The notes beneath the pieces were generated by a model. The model did not search any database, was not told where the DNA came from, and saw only the letters and a program-made list of their open reading frames with translations. A program made the translations under genes and the position numbers. A stretch of 11,557 nt of DNA, from positions 1-11,557 of the forward strand of contig JAFPAZ010000115.1 of assembly GCA_017390645.1 (NCBI GenBank), given 5' to 3'. Below are positions 1-7,070 of this stretch, one piece after another (position 1 is the stretch's first letter; each line of letters starts with the position of its first letter). The stretch is from Lachnospiraceae bacterium (GTDB lineage: Bacteria; Bacillota_A; Clostridia; Lachnospirales; Lachnospiraceae).

Positions 1-17
1 AGTTCCGCCACGCCGGC
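1..17 (-). tRNA. 5' end of a tRNA-Leu gene, cut by the window edge
   Basis: Read on the minus strand, the window ends with GCCGGCGTGGCGGAACT. This is the acceptor strand (GCCGGCG), the T at position 8 and the first half of the D-arm of a class II tRNA, and the GTGGCGGAA run is typical of bacterial tRNA-Leu. The anticodon lies outside the window, so the isoacceptor is unknown. It sits 37 nt downstream of tRNA-Tyr on the same strand and was probably transcribed with it. Only 17 nt are visible, so the identity is a pattern match without a fold. Confidence 0.7.
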
Positions 18-54
18 AAGTATGTAAATACTTCGTACAACTACTTTGTACGAA
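18..54 (-). repeat. Two overlapping perfect hairpins filling the tRNA-Tyr/tRNA-Leu spacer
   Basis: The whole 37-nt spacer is inverted-repeat sequence. Hairpin A has arms TTCGTACAA (32-40) and TTGTACGAA (46-54) with a 5-nt loop, and it abuts the discriminator base of tRNA-Tyr. Hairpin B has arms AAGTAT (18-23) and ATACTT (28-33) with a 4-nt loop, and it abuts the first base of tRNA-Leu. The two share positions 32-33, so they compete at their boundary. Neither is followed by a T-run, so they are not terminators. A role in processing the tandem tRNA precursor is inference. Confidence 0.6.
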
Positions 55-136
55 TGGATGGAGAAGGATTCGAACCTTCGAAGTCGTCGACAACAGATTT
101 ACAGTCTGCCCCCTTTGGCCGCTCGGGAATCCATCC
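55..136 (-). tRNA. tRNA-Tyr (GUA anticodon)
   Basis: This is an 82-nt class II tRNA. The 7-bp acceptor stem pairs GGATGGA (136-130) with TCCATCC (62-56), and the discriminator is A at 55. The anticodon stem-loop reads CAGA-CTGTAAA-TCTG with anticodon GTA at 102-100, giving tyrosine. A long variable arm (GTCG/CGAC stem) and a T-arm (GAAGG, TTCGAAT, CCTTC) follow. The 3' CCA is not encoded, since the next bases are TTC, so CCA would have to be added by nucleotidyltransferase. A near-consensus sigma-A promoter lies just upstream, and a tRNA-Leu follows on the same strand. Confidence 0.95.
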
Positions 137-158
137 ATGTCACATCTGACATTTATAA

Positions 159-187
159 ATTATATACGATATGAATCCAAAATGCAA
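159..187 (-). promoter_or_regulatory. Sigma-A promoter of the tRNA-Tyr/tRNA-Leu unit
   Basis: On the minus strand TTGCAT (187-182) and a perfect TATAAT (164-159) are separated by 17 bp. Transcription would start around position 152, about 15 nt before the mature tRNA-Tyr end. Spacing and sequence are near consensus, as expected for a stable-RNA gene. Confidence 0.85.
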
Positions 188-216
188 GTATTTTTTTTTA
201 ATTTTTTAAACTTTCA

Positions 217-321
217 TAAAAATTGAAACGATTCTTTCTCGAATCAATACAATTCATTTGTGAAGTGAAATCACTCTTTTATGAAGTGAAATGATTCTAT
301 TATAAATTAAAACGATTCTTC
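217..321. repeat. Degenerate 21-bp tandem repeat, five copies
   Basis: Five units in exact 21-bp register cover 217-237, 238-258, 259-279, 280-300 and 301-321. The shared core resembles AAGTGAAACGATTCT. Anchor motifs include TGAAACGATTC (224), TGAAATCACTC (266), TGAAATGATTC (287) and TAAAACGATTC (308). The second unit (anchor 245) is the most decayed, and a partial sixth may follow at 322. The array lies between the GH13 terminator and the tRNA promoter. No long open frame runs through it on either strand, and there are no unique spacers. Confidence 0.7.
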
Positions 322-382
322 CACGAAAACAAAACCAGTCCAAGTCTTCCACTCTATAGTTTTAAGACCAAAACATGATTTT

Positions 383-432
383 AATATAAAACCGGAATGA
401 TTCATGTTTTTACACATCTTGAATCATCCCGG
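383..432 (-). terminator. Rho-independent terminator of the GH13 gene
   Basis: A 13-bp stem pairs positions 432-420 with 404-392 (GATGATTCA core, one G-U pair) around a 15-nt loop. On the minus strand it is followed by TTTTATATT. It lies about 70 nt after the GH13 stop codon. The T-run is interrupted, so termination may be incomplete. Confidence 0.75.
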
Positions 433-502
433 CTAAATTCTATGGATTTCTTAACCCATCTTTTAAATCAATTTTCACATTTCCCTATGTGTATACGATG
501 TC

Positions 503-2620
503 TTACTTCTTTACAGCCTTCAATACCAGCGAAGAAATCTTCGGCATTTTCACTTTAATGCTGTTGTCTACTACTTCATATTCCACCGGTTCCATGGTAT
601 ATCCTTCTTCTGTGGTCTTCATTAACTGCACCACTTTTTCATCAGAAGTAATACCAATCTTCCATACCGGAAGTTCTAATTCTACTTCTTCATAATTGTT
701 ATTCAATGCCACAACATATTTATCATTATCTGCAAATCTGCCATAACTGATAACTTTGAAACTTCCTAACAAGAACTTAATACTACCATATTTTAAAGCT
801 TCACTTTCCTTATGAATCTTTATAATGTCCTTATGGAAAGCAATTAATTCCTTGTCTTCCTTACCCCATGGATAAGTTCTACGATTATCCGGGTCAGTCC
901 ATCCACAAACACCAGCTTCGTCGCCATAATAAATCGTCGGTGCTCCAGGCCAGGTCATCTGAACCATAACGGCTTCTCTTAAAATACCTTTATTTACATT
1001 TTCATTGGCAGCTTCCGGTCCTAAATTATGAGTACGTCCCACCCTACGATTGGTTCTGGTTAAAAATCTAGAATGGTCATGATTGGAAAGTTCGTTCATA
1101 GCTACTAACAATGATTGCTGATAGAAACGAGACATATGGTGACGCATTGCTGAGAAGAAGGAAGCATCATTTCCTAACAAATCTCCTCTAAATTCATCGC
1201 TATGCTTTTCCACACCAGTTAAAAACCATGTAAGTGGTTCCATAAAAGCATCGTAGTTCATAACAGTATCCCACTGGTCGCCTTCCAGCCATGCACCTGC
1301 ATCTCCATAATGTTCAGCCAAAATAATGGCATTCGGATTTGCTTCTTTTACGTTCTTTCTAAAATCTCTCCAGAACTGATGATTATACTCCGGTGAGTGA
1401 CCTAAATCTGCGGCTACGTCTAAACGCCAACCATCCACGTTATATGGAGGCGATACCCATTTTCTTGCAATCCGCATAATATATTCATAAAGCTTTGGTG
1501 ATTCTTCATAATTTAACTTTGGCAAGGTGTCATGTCCCCACCAGCCATCATAGGAATTATCATAGGGAACCTTATTATCTCCACTGTGGAAACGGAAGAA
1601 ACTGCGATAAGGACTTTCCGGATCCACATAGGCCCCCTTATCATATCCCTTTTGATTTTCATAAATCAATTCTTTATCCAGCCACTTATTAAAGGAACCA
1701 CAATGATTGAATACACCATCTAAAATAACTTTCATTCCACGCTTATGGATTTCTTCTACTACTTTTACAAAAAATTCATTACTGGCCTCTAAATTTCTCT
1801 TATCTGTTACTCTGGAAATGTATTTTGTAGCATGTTTATTTTCTTTTACACCTTCAGCCAGTGGCTCACCCTGATCATACAAAAGCACACCAAAGTGAGG
1901 ATCAATATAATCATAATCCTGAATATCATATTTATGATTCGACGGAGATACAAAAATAGGATTAAAATAGATAACATCTACTCCCAAATCTTCTAGATAA
2001 TCCAATTTATCCAAAACACCCTGCAAATCTCCACCATAGAATTCACGAACTCCCATGGTTGCAGGATACTTATTCCAATCTTTTACCTTATTTACAGGTT
2101 CATCAATATAAATATATTCCCGGTCCACTACATCATTAGCCGGGTCACCATTATAAAAACGGTCTACAAAAATCTGATAAAAAACTGCTCCCTTCGCCCA
2201 ATCCGGAGTCTTATATCCAGGAGAAATTTTAAAATTATAAAATGTTTCTAAGTCTTTTGAAACACCTTTTTTATTATAAAAACACACAAGTCTTCCGGAA
2301 TGTATTTCAAAATAATATTCTGTAATTCCTTCCTTCGCCGGAATCACACTTTCATAATAATCGAACAATTTATCTGATGTACATCTTTTCATTAAATCCT
2401 TTTGTCCGGAATGCACTACATATACCGCATCCACATTATCCTTAGCAGTACGGAACTTCACTGTTACATCTTCGCCTAATTCAGGCTCGCTCGGATTCAT
2501 ATAATACTTTGAATTATCAGAAAACAAAGCATGTTTATTTAACAGAGGCTTTGTAGTAAATGCATAAATGGTATTCTTTTCTGCTTTTGTAAGCTGGTTA
2601 AAATAATAATTCAGGTTCAT
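503..2620 (-). CDS. Glycoside hydrolase family 13, neopullulanase/cyclomaltodextrinase-like alpha-glucan hydrolase
   Basis: A 705-residue GH13 enzyme expected to hydrolyse alpha-1,4 (and perhaps alpha-1,6) bonds of malto-oligosaccharides, pullulan or cyclodextrins. Residues about 45-135 look like the CBM34-type N-terminal beta domain of the neopullulanase group. The catalytic (beta/alpha)8 barrel spans about 145-600 and a C-terminal beta domain follows. Conserved regions are visible: DGVFNH (301-306), GWRLDVAAD (397-405, nucleophile D401), AEHYGD (acid/base E436) and SNHDH (D515). LPKLN at 366-370 resembles the MPKLN motif typical of the neopullulanase subfamily. No signal peptide or sorting signal is seen, so it should act in the cytoplasm on imported oligosaccharides. 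No transporter or regulator gene is adjacent. The only strong ribosome site (AGGAGG, 2650-2645) lies 24 nt before this ATG, unusually far, with no in-frame start between. Exact substrate cannot be told from sequence. Confidence 0.92.
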   Translation of the reverse strand: MNLNYYFNQLTKAEKNTIYAFTTKPLLNKHALFSDNSKYYMNPSEPELGEDVTVKFRTAKDNVDAVYVVHSGQKDLMKRCTSDKLFDYYESVIPAKEGITEYYFEIHSGRLVCFYNKKGVSKDLETFYNFKISPGYKTPDWAKGAVFYQIFVDRFYNGDPANDVVDREYIYIDEPVNKVKDWNKYPATMGVREFYGGDLQGVLDKLDYLEDLGVDVIYFNPIFVSPSNHKYDIQDYDYIDPHFGVLLYDQGEPLAEGVKENKHATKYISRVTDKRNLEASNEFFVKVVEEIHKRGMKVILDGVFNHCGSFNKWLDKELIYENQKGYDKGAYVDPESPYRSFFRFHSGDNKVPYDNSYDGWWGHDTLPKLNYEESPKLYEYIMRIARKWVSPPYNVDGWRLDVAADLGHSPEYNHQFWRDFRKNVKEANPNAIILAEHYGDAGAWLEGDQWDTVMNYDAFMEPLTWFLTGVEKHSDEFRGDLLGNDASFFSAMRHHMSRFYQQSLLVAMNELSNHDHSRFLTRTNRRVGRTHNLGPEAANENVNKGILREAVMVQMTWPGAPTIYYGDEAGVCGWTDPDNRRTYPWGKEDKELIAFHKDIIKIHKESEALKYGSIKFLLGSFKVISYGRFADNDKYVVALNNNYEEVELELPVWKIGITSDEKVVQLMKTTEEGYTMEPVEYEVVDNSIKVKMPKISSLVLKAVKK

Positions 2621-2730
2621 ATTTTGTTTAGGCTGTGGACCTTTCCTCCTGTTCTTTCTGGTCTGTTCTTAGTAACCGAACAAAGTGTATTCCCTATGTC
2701 AAGAAACCTTTCCCCTTGCTACAAAAAATA

Positions 2731-2757
2731 GTTACCGTTCATTTTTTGAACAGCAAC
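2731..2757. repeat. Dispersed palindromic element, copy upstream of the GH13 gene
   Basis: GTTACCGTTCA, a T-run, then GAACAGCAAC form an imperfect palindrome whose halves match the 7218-7243 element except at a few positions. Exact 5-bp arms GTTCA/TGAAC flank a 5-T loop at 2737-2751. It lies in the upstream region of the GH13 gene and could be an operator or a member of a dispersed repeat family. Confidence 0.45.
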
Positions 2758-2842
2758 ACAAAATATACTAATATCTTATAACAGAAACGTAAAATGTGCA
2801 AGAACAAAGTTATATTGTTTTTACAGCAAAAAAGTAATTTTT

Positions 2843-2858
2843 TGTTCCCACAGGAACA
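2843..2858. promoter_or_regulatory. Perfect inverted repeat TGTTCC/GGAACA, possible operator
   Basis: TGTTCC (2843-2848) and GGAACA (2853-2858) are separated by CACA. It is one of three TGTTC...GAACA inverted repeats within 200 bp upstream of the GH13 gene. It has no T-run and is too short for a terminator. A role as a repressor or activator site is inference from symmetry and position only. Confidence 0.3.
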
Positions 2859-2921
2859 TCATTTTGACCTCTTATATCCGAATCCTATGACTTCGTATAT
2901 GGTTTCTGATACATACAACGT

Positions 2922-2955
2922 AAAAAAGGACAGCTACCGATCGCTGTCCTTTTTT
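2922..2955. terminator. Orphan symmetric (bidirectional) rho-independent terminator
   Basis: AAAAAAGGACAGC (2922-2934) pairs perfectly with its complement at 2943-2955 around an 8-nt loop. Either strand therefore gives a GC-core hairpin followed by six T. ftsH already has its own terminator about 165 bp earlier and the GH13 gene starts about 300 bp later, so no annotated transcript needs this one. It may be a backup, or it may end a small RNA on either strand. Confidence 0.8.
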
Positions 2956-3118
2956 GGAGAAGGTATTTTTGTTACTTATGGGGTGTAGCAAAAAACTATA
3001 TAATGTATTGGGGGGTTACGAGTATTATTATATACGAAGTCTATCGAAAAGTGTGCATAAACAATTAAAAAATTTACAGTTTTTCTTGTGCATAAATACA
3101 ACAAAATTTTTTGTAGAG

Positions 3119-3159
3119 AAAAAAAACGATGTGATTTTATCTAATCACACCGCTTTTTT
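3119..3159 (-). terminator. Rho-independent terminator of ftsH
   Basis: On the minus strand GCGGTGTGATT (3153-3143), the loop AGATAA and AATCACATCG (3136-3127) form a stem of 10-11 bp with G-U pairs. Eight T follow (3126-3119). The A-run before the stem makes it usable in both directions. It starts about 25 nt after the ftsH stop codon. Confidence 0.88.
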
Positions 3160-3182
3160 GAACATTTTTATTGACATCAACC

Positions 3183-5021
3183 TTATATGACTTCATTTTT
3201 GTCTTCAAACAAGGCTTCAAATTCAGGACCGTCAATTCTATCTTTTTCTAATAATAACTCTACGCAACGATGCATGATATCCATGTGTTCTAAGATAATT
3301 CTCTTTGCATCCTGATAACATTCATCGATGATCTTTTTAATTTCACGGTCAATGATACTTTGTACATTTTCACCATAACTTCTTTGGTGACCCAAATCTC
3401 TGCCTAGGAATACTTCATCGCTTTCGCCATTGGAATAATGAATTAAACCTAACTCATCTGACATACCGTAATCCATAACCATGGATCTGGCAATAGACGT
3501 AGCATTGCGAATATCTGCAGAAGCTCCGGTAGTAATATCATCAAAAATAATTTCTTCTGCGATTCGTCCACCTAAATTGACCTTAATTTTTTGTAACATC
3601 TTGCCCTTTGAATTAAAAAGATCATTACTCGGAATTGGCATGGTATAACCAGCGGCTCCCTGACCGGTTGGAATAATAGAAACTGCCATAACCGCGCCTG
3701 CTTCAGGTAAAACATGAGTCAAAATAGCATGACCTGTTTCATGGTAAGCAGTAATCTTTCTCTCTTTTTCTGAAACCAGATGACTCTTCTTTTCTGTACC
3801 AATCCCCACCTTAATGAAGGCAGCATCCACATCATCCTTTTTGATAAACTTACGGTCGTCTCTTGCAGCTAATATCGCAGCTTCATTCATTAAGTTTTCA
3901 AGATCTGCACCAGAAAATCCTGTGGTAATTCTTGCAATTTCTCCCAAATCAATATCTTCACTTAAAGACTTATCCTTAATATGAACCTTAAGAATTTCTT
4001 CTCTTCCTCTCACATCCGGACAGCCAACATAAACCTTACGGTCGAATCTTCCTGGTCTTAAAATCGCAGGATCTAAAATATCTACACGGTTAGTTGCTGC
4101 GATTACAATGATTCCTTCATTTACACCAAAACCATCCATTTCTACCAGCATCTGATTCAATGTCTGTTCTCTTTCATCATGTCCACCGCCAAGACCAGAA
4201 CCTCTTCGTCTTGCCACAGCATCGATTTCATCAATGAAAATAATACTAGGTGCGTTTCTTTTTCCTTCCTCAAATAAGTCTCTTACACGAGAAGCACCCA
4301 CACCAACAAACATTTCAACAAAATCAGAACCGGAAATACTAAAGAATGGAACACCTGCCTCTCCGGCTACTGCTTTCGCCAGCAATGTCTTACCAGTTCC
4401 CGGAGGACCTTCTAATAAAACACCTTTTGGAATTCTAGCACCTGCATCCATAAACTTTTGAGGATTCTTAAGAAATTCTACAATTTCCTGTAATTCTTCT
4501 TTTTCCTCATGTAAACCTGCTACCTTATCAAAAGTAACACGTTTCTTTGGATCATTTTCCAGTTTCGCACGGCTTTTTCCGAAGTTCATCATCTTACTTC
4601 CGCCACCACCACTGCTTTGTGCTGATAACAACATAAATATCAGTATCATGGCAAAAATTGCAATCAGATATGGCAATATCTTAGACAATATACCCGGACG
4701 TTTTACATCATCCATGCGGAAATCTGCTGTTTGTTCCCCGCTGGTTAAGTAAATACCGTAAACATCGTTTACATCTGAGGTATAAAAACTATGCTTTGTT
4801 CCATTTTTCATTGTAACCCGAACAACACCTGTCGGTACTTCACTGTTTTGGCTTACAATGATTGTTTTAATTCTATCTTGTGCCAAATCATCCTGGAAAT
4901 TCTGATATGTGTAAGTTTCATCACTGATTCCGGCAGCTTTTTCAGCCCCCCAAAGTGCTAATGCAATGACTCCAAACATAAACAGCCAGAACACAAAACT
5001 TGATTTCATGCTTTTATTCAA
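3183..5021 (-). CDS. ftsH: ATP-dependent zinc metalloprotease FtsH
   Basis: Membrane-anchored AAA protease that unfolds and degrades membrane and regulatory proteins; in Bacillus subtilis its loss affects sporulation and stress responses. The 612 residues show a membrane segment at about 9-26, an extracytoplasmic domain, a second membrane segment at about 113-134 and a glycine-rich linker. The AAA module follows: Walker A GPPGTGKT (205-212), Walker B IIFIDEID (260-267), and the second region of homology ending in RPGRFDR with arginine fingers R322 and R325. The protease site is HETGH (427-431), with D503 the likely third zinc ligand. The start is TTG, set by AAAGGAG seven nt upstream; the next in-frame ATG (codon 5) is too far from that site. 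It follows hpt after a 104-bp gap holding an inverted repeat and a weak promoter, and ends at a strong terminator. Length is slightly below the Bacillus protein. Confidence 0.97.
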   Translation of the reverse strand: MNKSMKSSFVFWLFMFGVIALALWGAEKAAGISDETYTYQNFQDDLAQDRIKTIIVSQNSEVPTGVVRVTMKNGTKHSFYTSDVNDVYGIYLTSGEQTADFRMDDVKRPGILSKILPYLIAIFAMILIFMLLSAQSSGGGGSKMMNFGKSRAKLENDPKKRVTFDKVAGLHEEKEELQEIVEFLKNPQKFMDAGARIPKGVLLEGPPGTGKTLLAKAVAGEAGVPFFSISGSDFVEMFVGVGASRVRDLFEEGKRNAPSIIFIDEIDAVARRRGSGLGGGHDEREQTLNQMLVEMDGFGVNEGIIVIAATNRVDILDPAILRPGRFDRKVYVGCPDVRGREEILKVHIKDKSLSEDIDLGEIARITTGFSGADLENLMNEAAILAARDDRKFIKKDDVDAAFIKVGIGTEKKSHLVSEKERKITAYHETGHAILTHVLPEAGAVMAVSIIPTGQGAAGYTMPIPSNDLFNSKGKMLQKIKVNLGGRIAEEIIFDDITTGASADIRNATSIARSMVMDYGMSDELGLIHYSNGESDEVFLGRDLGHQRSYGENVQSIIDREIKKIIDECYQDAKRIILEHMDIMHRCVELLLEKDRIDGPEFEALFEDKNEVI

Positions 5022-5058
5022 TTTTTTTCTCCTTTCATTTCCATTTGGCTCAAAAGAA

Positions 5059-5086
5059 ATTATCGTTACTGCTCACGGGCGAACAA
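5059..5086 (-). promoter_or_regulatory. Possible weak internal promoter ahead of ftsH
   Basis: On the minus strand TTGTTC (5086-5081) and GATAAT (5064-5059) are spaced 16 bp. The -10 matches consensus at 5 of 6 positions but the -35 only at 3. The spacer and -35 coincide with the inverted repeat at 5065-5090, so a protein bound there could block the promoter. ftsH could equally be read from the tilS promoter. Confidence 0.25.
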
Positions 5087-5090
5087 TTAC
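5065..5090. repeat. Dispersed palindromic element, copy between hpt and ftsH
   Basis: GTTACTGCTCAC followed by GGGCGAACAATTAC matches the perfect palindrome at 7218-7243 at 19 of 26 aligned positions and keeps partial dyad symmetry. It fills part of the 104-bp hpt-ftsH gap and overlaps a weak promoter-like sequence. No T-run follows it on either strand, so it is not a terminator. Confidence 0.5.
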
Positions 5091-5125
5091 AAATGATTCA
5101 GCACCGTCACATACCATCGTAACAA

Positions 5126-5650
5126 CTATTCCTTCGTCACCACACCTATATATGCAAGATTACGGTATTTTTGAGCGTAATCTAATCCATATCCAACTAC
5201 AAATTCGTCCGGAACTTCAAAACAGGTATAACTTACATCCACCTGCTGTTCTCTGCGGTCCGGCTTATCTAATAAGGTACACACCTTAAAAGAATTCGGA
5301 TTTCTTTTCAACAACTCAGGAATCAGTCTGCTTAATGTGTTTCCTGAATCAATGATATCTTCTACTAAAATCACATCTTTTCCTTCTATGGATTCATCCA
5401 AATCCTTCTTAATTACAATATTTCCCGAAGACTGCATAGAATCTCCATAACTAGAAACTGCCATAAAATCCATACTAACAGGAACGGTTAATCTCTTTGC
5501 CAGTTCACAGGTAAAGAAAACACCACCTTTTAATACGCAGATCAAATGTATCTGCTTTCCTTCATAATCCTTAGAAATCTGTGCTGCTACTTCCCGAATT
5601 TTTTGATTTACTTCTTCTTCTGATATAAGTACCTTTATTGTCTCACTCAT
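5126..5650 (-). CDS. hpt: Hypoxanthine(-guanine) phosphoribosyltransferase
   Basis: Cytoplasmic purine-salvage enzyme joining hypoxanthine (usually also guanine) to PRPP to give IMP or GMP. The 174-residue length is normal. The PRPP-binding signature LVEDIIDSGNTL lies at 95-106, the KGG loop at 41-43, the flexible-loop SSYG at 66-69, the purine-contact LLDKP at 126-130 and the C-terminal FVVGYGLD at 150-157. It starts 13 nt after the tilS stop, and its modest ribosome site overlaps the tilS end, so translational coupling is likely. The tilS-hpt-ftsH order is conserved in Firmicutes. In Bacillus this enzyme is inhibited by (p)ppGpp; that regulation is family knowledge and not visible here. Confidence 0.96.
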   Translation of the reverse strand: MSETIKVLISEEEVNQKIREVAAQISKDYEGKQIHLICVLKGGVFFTCELAKRLTVPVSMDFMAVSSYGDSMQSSGNIVIKKDLDESIEGKDVILVEDIIDSGNTLSRLIPELLKRNPNSFKVCTLLDKPDRREQQVDVSYTCFEVPDEFVVGYGLDYAQKYRNLAYIGVVTKE

Positions 5651-5663
5651 ACTATTTTCTCTT

Positions 5664-7070
5664 TCATCCTTGTCCTTTGCTCATCATTTTTTCTGGTAGT
5701 CCTAAAACTTCAACCTGCAAAATTCTTTTTGTTTCTTTTGTTACTTTATAATACTCGCTGATTCGCTTTCCTAACACCCATAAAATATGACTTTCTTCTG
5801 CGAGCAGCGGTATAAAGTTTCTGTCTTTCGCAGGTATTTTTTCATCAATAAAATATCTCCTGAGATTCTTCTTATTCTTGGCAGTATTCAGAATAAAGTA
5901 ATCTCCCTCTTCAAAACCTCGAAAACAAAGTTTGCCTACTATTTTATCATAATCAAACATTTTCGTATACGTTTTTTTTAAAATTTCTTCATTCTTATTT
6001 TTTAGCAGCTCCAGTTTTATATCCATTCCATTAAATTTTATCCATATAGGGTTAGATTCTTCCATATTTATCCAAACTTTTTCTATTTTTTCTGGAGTAT
6101 TGCCTGTTTTTGAAAAATATATACCAAGGGGTTCCCGAACCCACATAATTTTATCTGGAAGTTCCCTTTTTCCACCTGTTTGATATGAAAAGGTCTCTAA
6201 TACCATATCATAATGTATTCTGCCTATATTTTTCAAGGATTTCACAAAATTTTCATAAATTAATTTAATGACTTCCCTTTTTAAGACATCCGGAAGGACA
6301 AAAAATGGTTGTTCTAAAAGCAAAAGCCCCTCACCACTTTCTTTTACACAAATTTCGAATGCCTTCTTTGCTTCCGCCTTTATATATTCATTCATTTCCC
6401 GCAAATCTTTGGCACAATTTGCGATATGCTCTACTGCTTTTGGATTCATTTCTTCCAACACAGGAATCACCTGATTTCTCAGTTTATTCCTACTATAATG
6501 GTTGTCCCGGTTGGTTTCATCCTCCATCCATTCTAAATGATTTTGCCGTAAATAATGCTCAATTTCCTTTTTTGTCACGCAAAGAAGAGGACGGATAATC
6601 TCCTGATTCTTAGGCTGAATTGCCCCTAATCCTTGTATGCTGCTGCCCCTGATACTATGAAATAAAAAGGTTTCCGCCACATCATTCTCATGATGAGCCA
6701 CTGCAATCTTATCTGCGTGTTCCATTCTTAACGTTTCCTTAAAAACATGATACCGGTATTCTCTTCCTGCTTCTTCCAAAGAAATTTTTTTCTCATTTGC
6801 ATATTCTTCTATCTGTTCCGAAAAAATCCGTACCTTACACCCTTTTTCTTCGCAAAAAGCTTTTACAAAATTTTCGTCCCGTTTCGCCGTTTGTCTTAGA
6901 TTATGATTGATATGAACCGGTATCAAAGTTAACTTCCATTTTTCTTTCAGTAAAAATAACACATGAAAAAGGCATATAGAGTCTGCTCCTCCCGATATGC
7001 CTATCACAATTTTATCCCCTTTTTGAATCATCTGATGATTCCTGATATACTCTTCAACCCTCGTAATCAT
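5664..7070 (-). CDS. tilS: tRNA(Ile)-lysidine synthetase
   Basis: Essential cytoplasmic enzyme that uses ATP and lysine to convert C34 of tRNA-Ile(CAU) to lysidine, switching its decoding from AUG to AUA. The 468 residues begin with an N-type ATP-pyrophosphatase domain: P-loop SGGADS at 26-31, AHHENDVAETFL at 125-136 and the TilS-typical NHYSRNKLRNQVIP at 190-203. A middle tRNA-binding region and a TilS C-terminal domain (about 380-455, LRRYFIDEKIPAKDRNFIPL) follow. The ATG has AAGGA seven nt upstream. It leads the tilS-hpt-ftsH operon, with a probable promoter at 7177-7149 and about 70 nt of leader that holds a 19-codon open frame overlapping the start. No spoIIE terminator is evident, so some read-through from spoIIE is possible. 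Confidence 0.95.
   Translation of the reverse strand: MITRVEEYIRNHQMIQKGDKIVIGISGGADSICLFHVLFLLKEKWKLTLIPVHINHNLRQTAKRDENFVKAFCEEKGCKVRIFSEQIEEYANEKKISLEEAGREYRYHVFKETLRMEHADKIAVAHHENDVAETFLFHSIRGSSIQGLGAIQPKNQEIIRPLLCVTKKEIEHYLRQNHLEWMEDETNRDNHYSRNKLRNQVIPVLEEMNPKAVEHIANCAKDLREMNEYIKAEAKKAFEICVKESGEGLLLLEQPFFVLPDVLKREVIKLIYENFVKSLKNIGRIHYDMVLETFSYQTGGKRELPDKIMWVREPLGIYFSKTGNTPEKIEKVWINMEESNPIWIKFNGMDIKLELLKNKNEEILKKTYTKMFDYDKIVGKLCFRGFEEGDYFILNTAKNKKNLRRYFIDEKIPAKDRNFIPLLAEESHILWVLGKRISEYYKVTKETKRILQVEVLGLPEKMMSKGQG

Larger units (their letters stand above)
137..502. other. Gene-free stretch between the GH13 gene and tRNA-Tyr
   Basis: These 366 bases hold the tRNA promoter (159-187), an A/T-run region (191-217), the 21-bp tandem repeat (217-321) and the GH13 terminator (383-432). 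The piece at 322-382 shows nothing recognisable beyond a weak 5-bp inverted repeat. No credible protein-coding frame is present. Confidence 0.7.
2621..3182. other. Gene-free stretch between ftsH and the GH13 gene
   Basis: These 562 bases contain, in minus-strand order, the ftsH terminator (3159-3119), a 163-bp inter-terminator spacer, an orphan symmetric terminator (2955-2922) and then the GH13 upstream region. The spacer has two TTATGCACA motifs and -10-like TATAAT on both strands (2999-3004 plus, 3031-3026 minus), neither with a good -35. The upstream region has TGTTC/GAACA inverted repeats at 2843-2858, 2737-2751 and 2664-2682. GH13 promoter candidates are weak: TTGACA at 2702-2697 lacks a -10, and TATAAG near 2780 lacks a good -35. 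The two plus-strand open frames here run through terminator hairpins and lack ribosome sites. Confidence 0.6.

Noticed and set aside
217..321. CRISPR array
   Set aside because: The 21-bp units are contiguous with no unique spacers, and no cas genes are nearby.
2889..3041. Insertion sequence
   Set aside because: Only 153 bp, no transposase fragment and no clear target duplication; left as a low-interest inverted repeat.
2794..3190. Two plus-strand open frames in the ftsH-GH13 gap (2794-2988 and 2954-3190)
   Set aside because: Both run through terminator hairpins, lack ribosome sites and give low-complexity sequence with no family resemblance.
5065..5090. LexA/DinR or CIRCE operator
   Set aside because: LexA boxes of Firmicutes have GAAC before GTTC, the opposite half-site order, and CIRCE (TTAGCACTC-N9-GAGTGCTAA) does not match.
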